From NCBI GenBank assembly GCA_002351925.1, contig DEHM01000005.1, forward strand, positions 77,524 to 102,656: DNA of 25,133 nucleotides. The letters are read 5' to 3'. Positions 23,939 to 25,133 of the stretch are shown in pieces (the stretch's first letter is position 1; each line of letters opens with the position of its first letter). The DNA is from Bacteroidales bacterium UBA2800. Lineage in GTDB: Bacteria; Bacteroidota; Bacteroidia; Bacteroidales; Paludibacteraceae. The notes beneath the pieces were generated by a model. The model did no database searches and was not told the DNA's origin. It saw nothing but the letters and a program-made list of their open reading frames with translations. Both the position numbers and the translations under genes were made by a program.

Positions 23939-24838
23939 ATGCAACCTACATTATTTATCTTGGCTGCCGGCATGGGTAGCCGTTACGGAGGATTGAAACA
24001 GTTGGATGGTCTGGGCCCCAACGGCGAGACCATTATGGACTACAGTGTGTTTGATGCGCTGCGCGCAGGATTCGGCAAGATTGTGTTTGTTATCCGCAAG
24101 GATTTCGAGGCCGATTTTCGCGAGAAAGTGCTGAGTAAGTATCAGGACAAGGTGCGGTGCGAAGTGTGCTTCCAGTCGATTGACAAAGTGCCGGCCGGTT
24201 GCACCTACAACGCAGAGCGCGCTAAACCCTGGGGAACGAACCACGCTGTGCTGATGGGTAAGGACCTGATTCACGAGCCTTTTGCCGTTATCAACGCCGA
24301 CGATTTCTACGGTCGCGAGTCGTTCCAGGTGCTGGCTGACTACCTGAAGTCGATAGAGGGCACCGAGGGCAAGTACTGCATGGTAGGTTATCGCGTCTGC
24401 AATACGCTGAGCGAGAACGGTGCGGTGAGCCGCGGTGTATGTACGACGGATGCCGACGGCCTATTGACCGACGTGATAGAGCGCACGAAGATAGAGGAAA
24501 AGAACGGCACAATCGTCTTTACCGAAGACGGCGTGGACACGCCGCTGGAGGCACACACGCCGGTGTCGATGAACATGTGGGGCTTCACGCCCGAGTATTT
24601 CCGCTATTCGGAAGAGGGCTTCCGCGCTTTCTTGGCTGAAAAGGGTCAGGAACTGAAGTCGGAGTTCTATATCCCAACGCTTGTCAACGACCTGATTCGT
24701 GCGGGTAAGGCCACCTGCCGCGTACTGGATACGCCAAGCAAGTGGTTCGGTGTGACCTATGCCGAAGACCGTCCGCAAGTAGTTGCAAAAATCAATCAAC
24801 TTATCCACGAGGGAGCTTATCCCGCTAAACTGTTCTGA
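23939..24838 (+). CDS. Sugar-phosphate nucleotidyltransferase family protein
   Basis: A 299-residue cytoplasmic enzyme. The N-terminal AAGMGSRYGGLKQ (about residues 9-21) is the nucleotide-binding signature of the NTP-transferase fold, followed by the metal-binding INADDFYGRE (about 118-127) and the late MNMWGFTPEYF. Such enzymes make NDP-sugars from sugar 1-phosphates; the exact sugar cannot be read from sequence. Placement two bases before a galE-type epimerase gene supports nucleotide-sugar supply for surface polysaccharides. Related Bacteroidota proteins are usually annotated only as nucleotidyltransferase. The start is clear; no ribosome binding site stands out. Confidence 0.85.
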   Translation: MQPTLFILAAGMGSRYGGLKQLDGLGPNGETIMDYSVFDALRAGFGKIVFVIRKDFEADFREKVLSKYQDKVRCEVCFQSIDKVPAGCTYNAERAKPWGTNHAVLMGKDLIHEPFAVINADDFYGRESFQVLADYLKSIEGTEGKYCMVGYRVCNTLSENGAVSRGVCTTDADGLLTDVIERTKIEEKNGTIVFTEDGVDTPLEAHTPVSMNMWGFTPEYFRYSEEGFRAFLAEKGQELKSEFYIPTLVNDLIRAGKATCRVLDTPSKWFGVTYAEDRPQVVAKINQLIHEGAYPAKLF

Positions 24839-24840
24839 TT

Positions 24841-25133
24841 ATGGCACGTATATTAGTAACCGGAGGAACCGGCTATATAGGTTCGCATACGACTGTTGAA
24901 TTGATGCAACAGGGATACGATGTGACGATAGTAGACAACCTGAGCAACTCGTCGGTGGACGTGCTGGACGGCATAGAGAAGATTGTGGGCCGTCGTCCGG
25001 AGTTCGCCAATATCGACTGCGGTAACTTCGTCGATCTGGATGGCGTGTTTACGACCTATCCGGATACGGTAGGTGTGATCCATTTTGCAGCCAGCAAGGC
25101 GGTAGGTGAGTCGGTGGAGAAACCGCTGCTCTA
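24841..25133 (+). CDS. galE: UDP-glucose 4-epimerase, N-terminal part (cut by window end)
   Basis: The first 97 residues of a short-chain dehydrogenase-type epimerase. ILVTGGTGYIGSHT (residues 4-17) is the NAD-binding Rossmann loop, followed by IVDNLSNSSVDVL and the HFAASKAVGES block near residue 81-91, which together are characteristic of GalE. The enzyme interconverts UDP-glucose and UDP-galactose. The gene begins two bases after the nucleotidyltransferase stop, so the two are co-transcribed. The catalytic Tyr-x-x-x-Lys lies beyond the window. Confidence 0.93.
   Translation, partial: MARILVTGGTGYIGSHTTVELMQQGYDVTIVDNLSNSSVDVLDGIEKIVGRRPEFANIDCGNFVDLDGVFTTYPDTVGVIHFAASKAVGESVEKPLL

Noticed and set aside
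1..25133. tRNA, rRNA, insertion sequence, transposase or integrase, attachment site
   Set aside because: No cloverleaf, rRNA-like stretch, transposase or recombinase motif, or flanking direct repeats were recognised, although the composition of 1-3302 suggests transfer. Intergenic gaps are short, the longest being about 175 bases (15084-15258).

Overview
The window reads as a chromosomal segment of a Bacteroidota bacterium, most likely order Bacteroidales. Pointers are TAnnTTTG-type -7 promoter boxes, large secreted proteins built from InlB/Listeria-Bacteroides repeats and ending in a Y-D-x-x-G-K/R tail resembling type IX secretion (T9SS) sorting signals, a DUF2723 membrane protein, and gene content typical of gut or rumen lineages. 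No ribosomal or other decisive marker is present, so I do not go below order. All genes called are on the + strand.

Layout. (1) 1-3302: an AT-rich accessory block (about 36% G+C by hand count over 1141-1320). It holds the end of an unknown gene, then a tight three-gene set: an AIPR-family (abortive infection phage resistance) protein, an unrecognised 232-residue protein, and a PIN-like (DUF4935-type) nuclease. This looks like a phage-defence module and is the best candidate for a little-described system here. (2) 3362-15083: a secreted or surface cluster. It has an 835-residue lectin/Ig/InlB-repeat protein without a sorting tail, a giant 2448-residue modular protein with a tail, a 117-residue exported protein with a tripartite C-terminus (PLGDALWP motif, hydrophobic helix, basic end), and a 461-residue protein with a BIG2 domain and the same type of tail. 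A strong hairpin at 15139-15168 closes the cluster. (3) 15199-15884: a HigB/HigA toxin-antitoxin pair with its own promoter; a perfect inverted repeat overlaps the -33 box. (4) 15923-25133: G+C-rich housekeeping genes (about 58% over 22141-22320): DUF2723 membrane protein, CobW-family metal GTPase, TPR membrane protein, lumazine synthase (ribH), aspartokinase (lysC, TTG start), YitT-family transporter, sugar-phosphate nucleotidyltransferase, and the start of UDP-glucose 4-epimerase (galE), cut by the window end.

How the parts fit. The three defence genes are so tightly packed that they are probably one transcript, with AIPR and PIN as plausible effectors. The four exported proteins are separated by 54, 40 and 33 bases and are probably co-transcribed. 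In the housekeeping part, two gene pairs overlap by one base (TAATG), suggesting translational coupling. The nucleotidyltransferase-galE pair suggests nucleotide-sugar supply for surface glycans.

A cross-cutting oddity is a family of degenerate 7-base tandem repeats. They occur between genes (13269-13296, and a short one at a start codon, 19020-19033) and inside the DUF2723 gene at three places that all encode loops between membrane helices. Because 7 is not a multiple of 3, the repeat exists in the DNA but not in the protein, which points to a DNA-level process.
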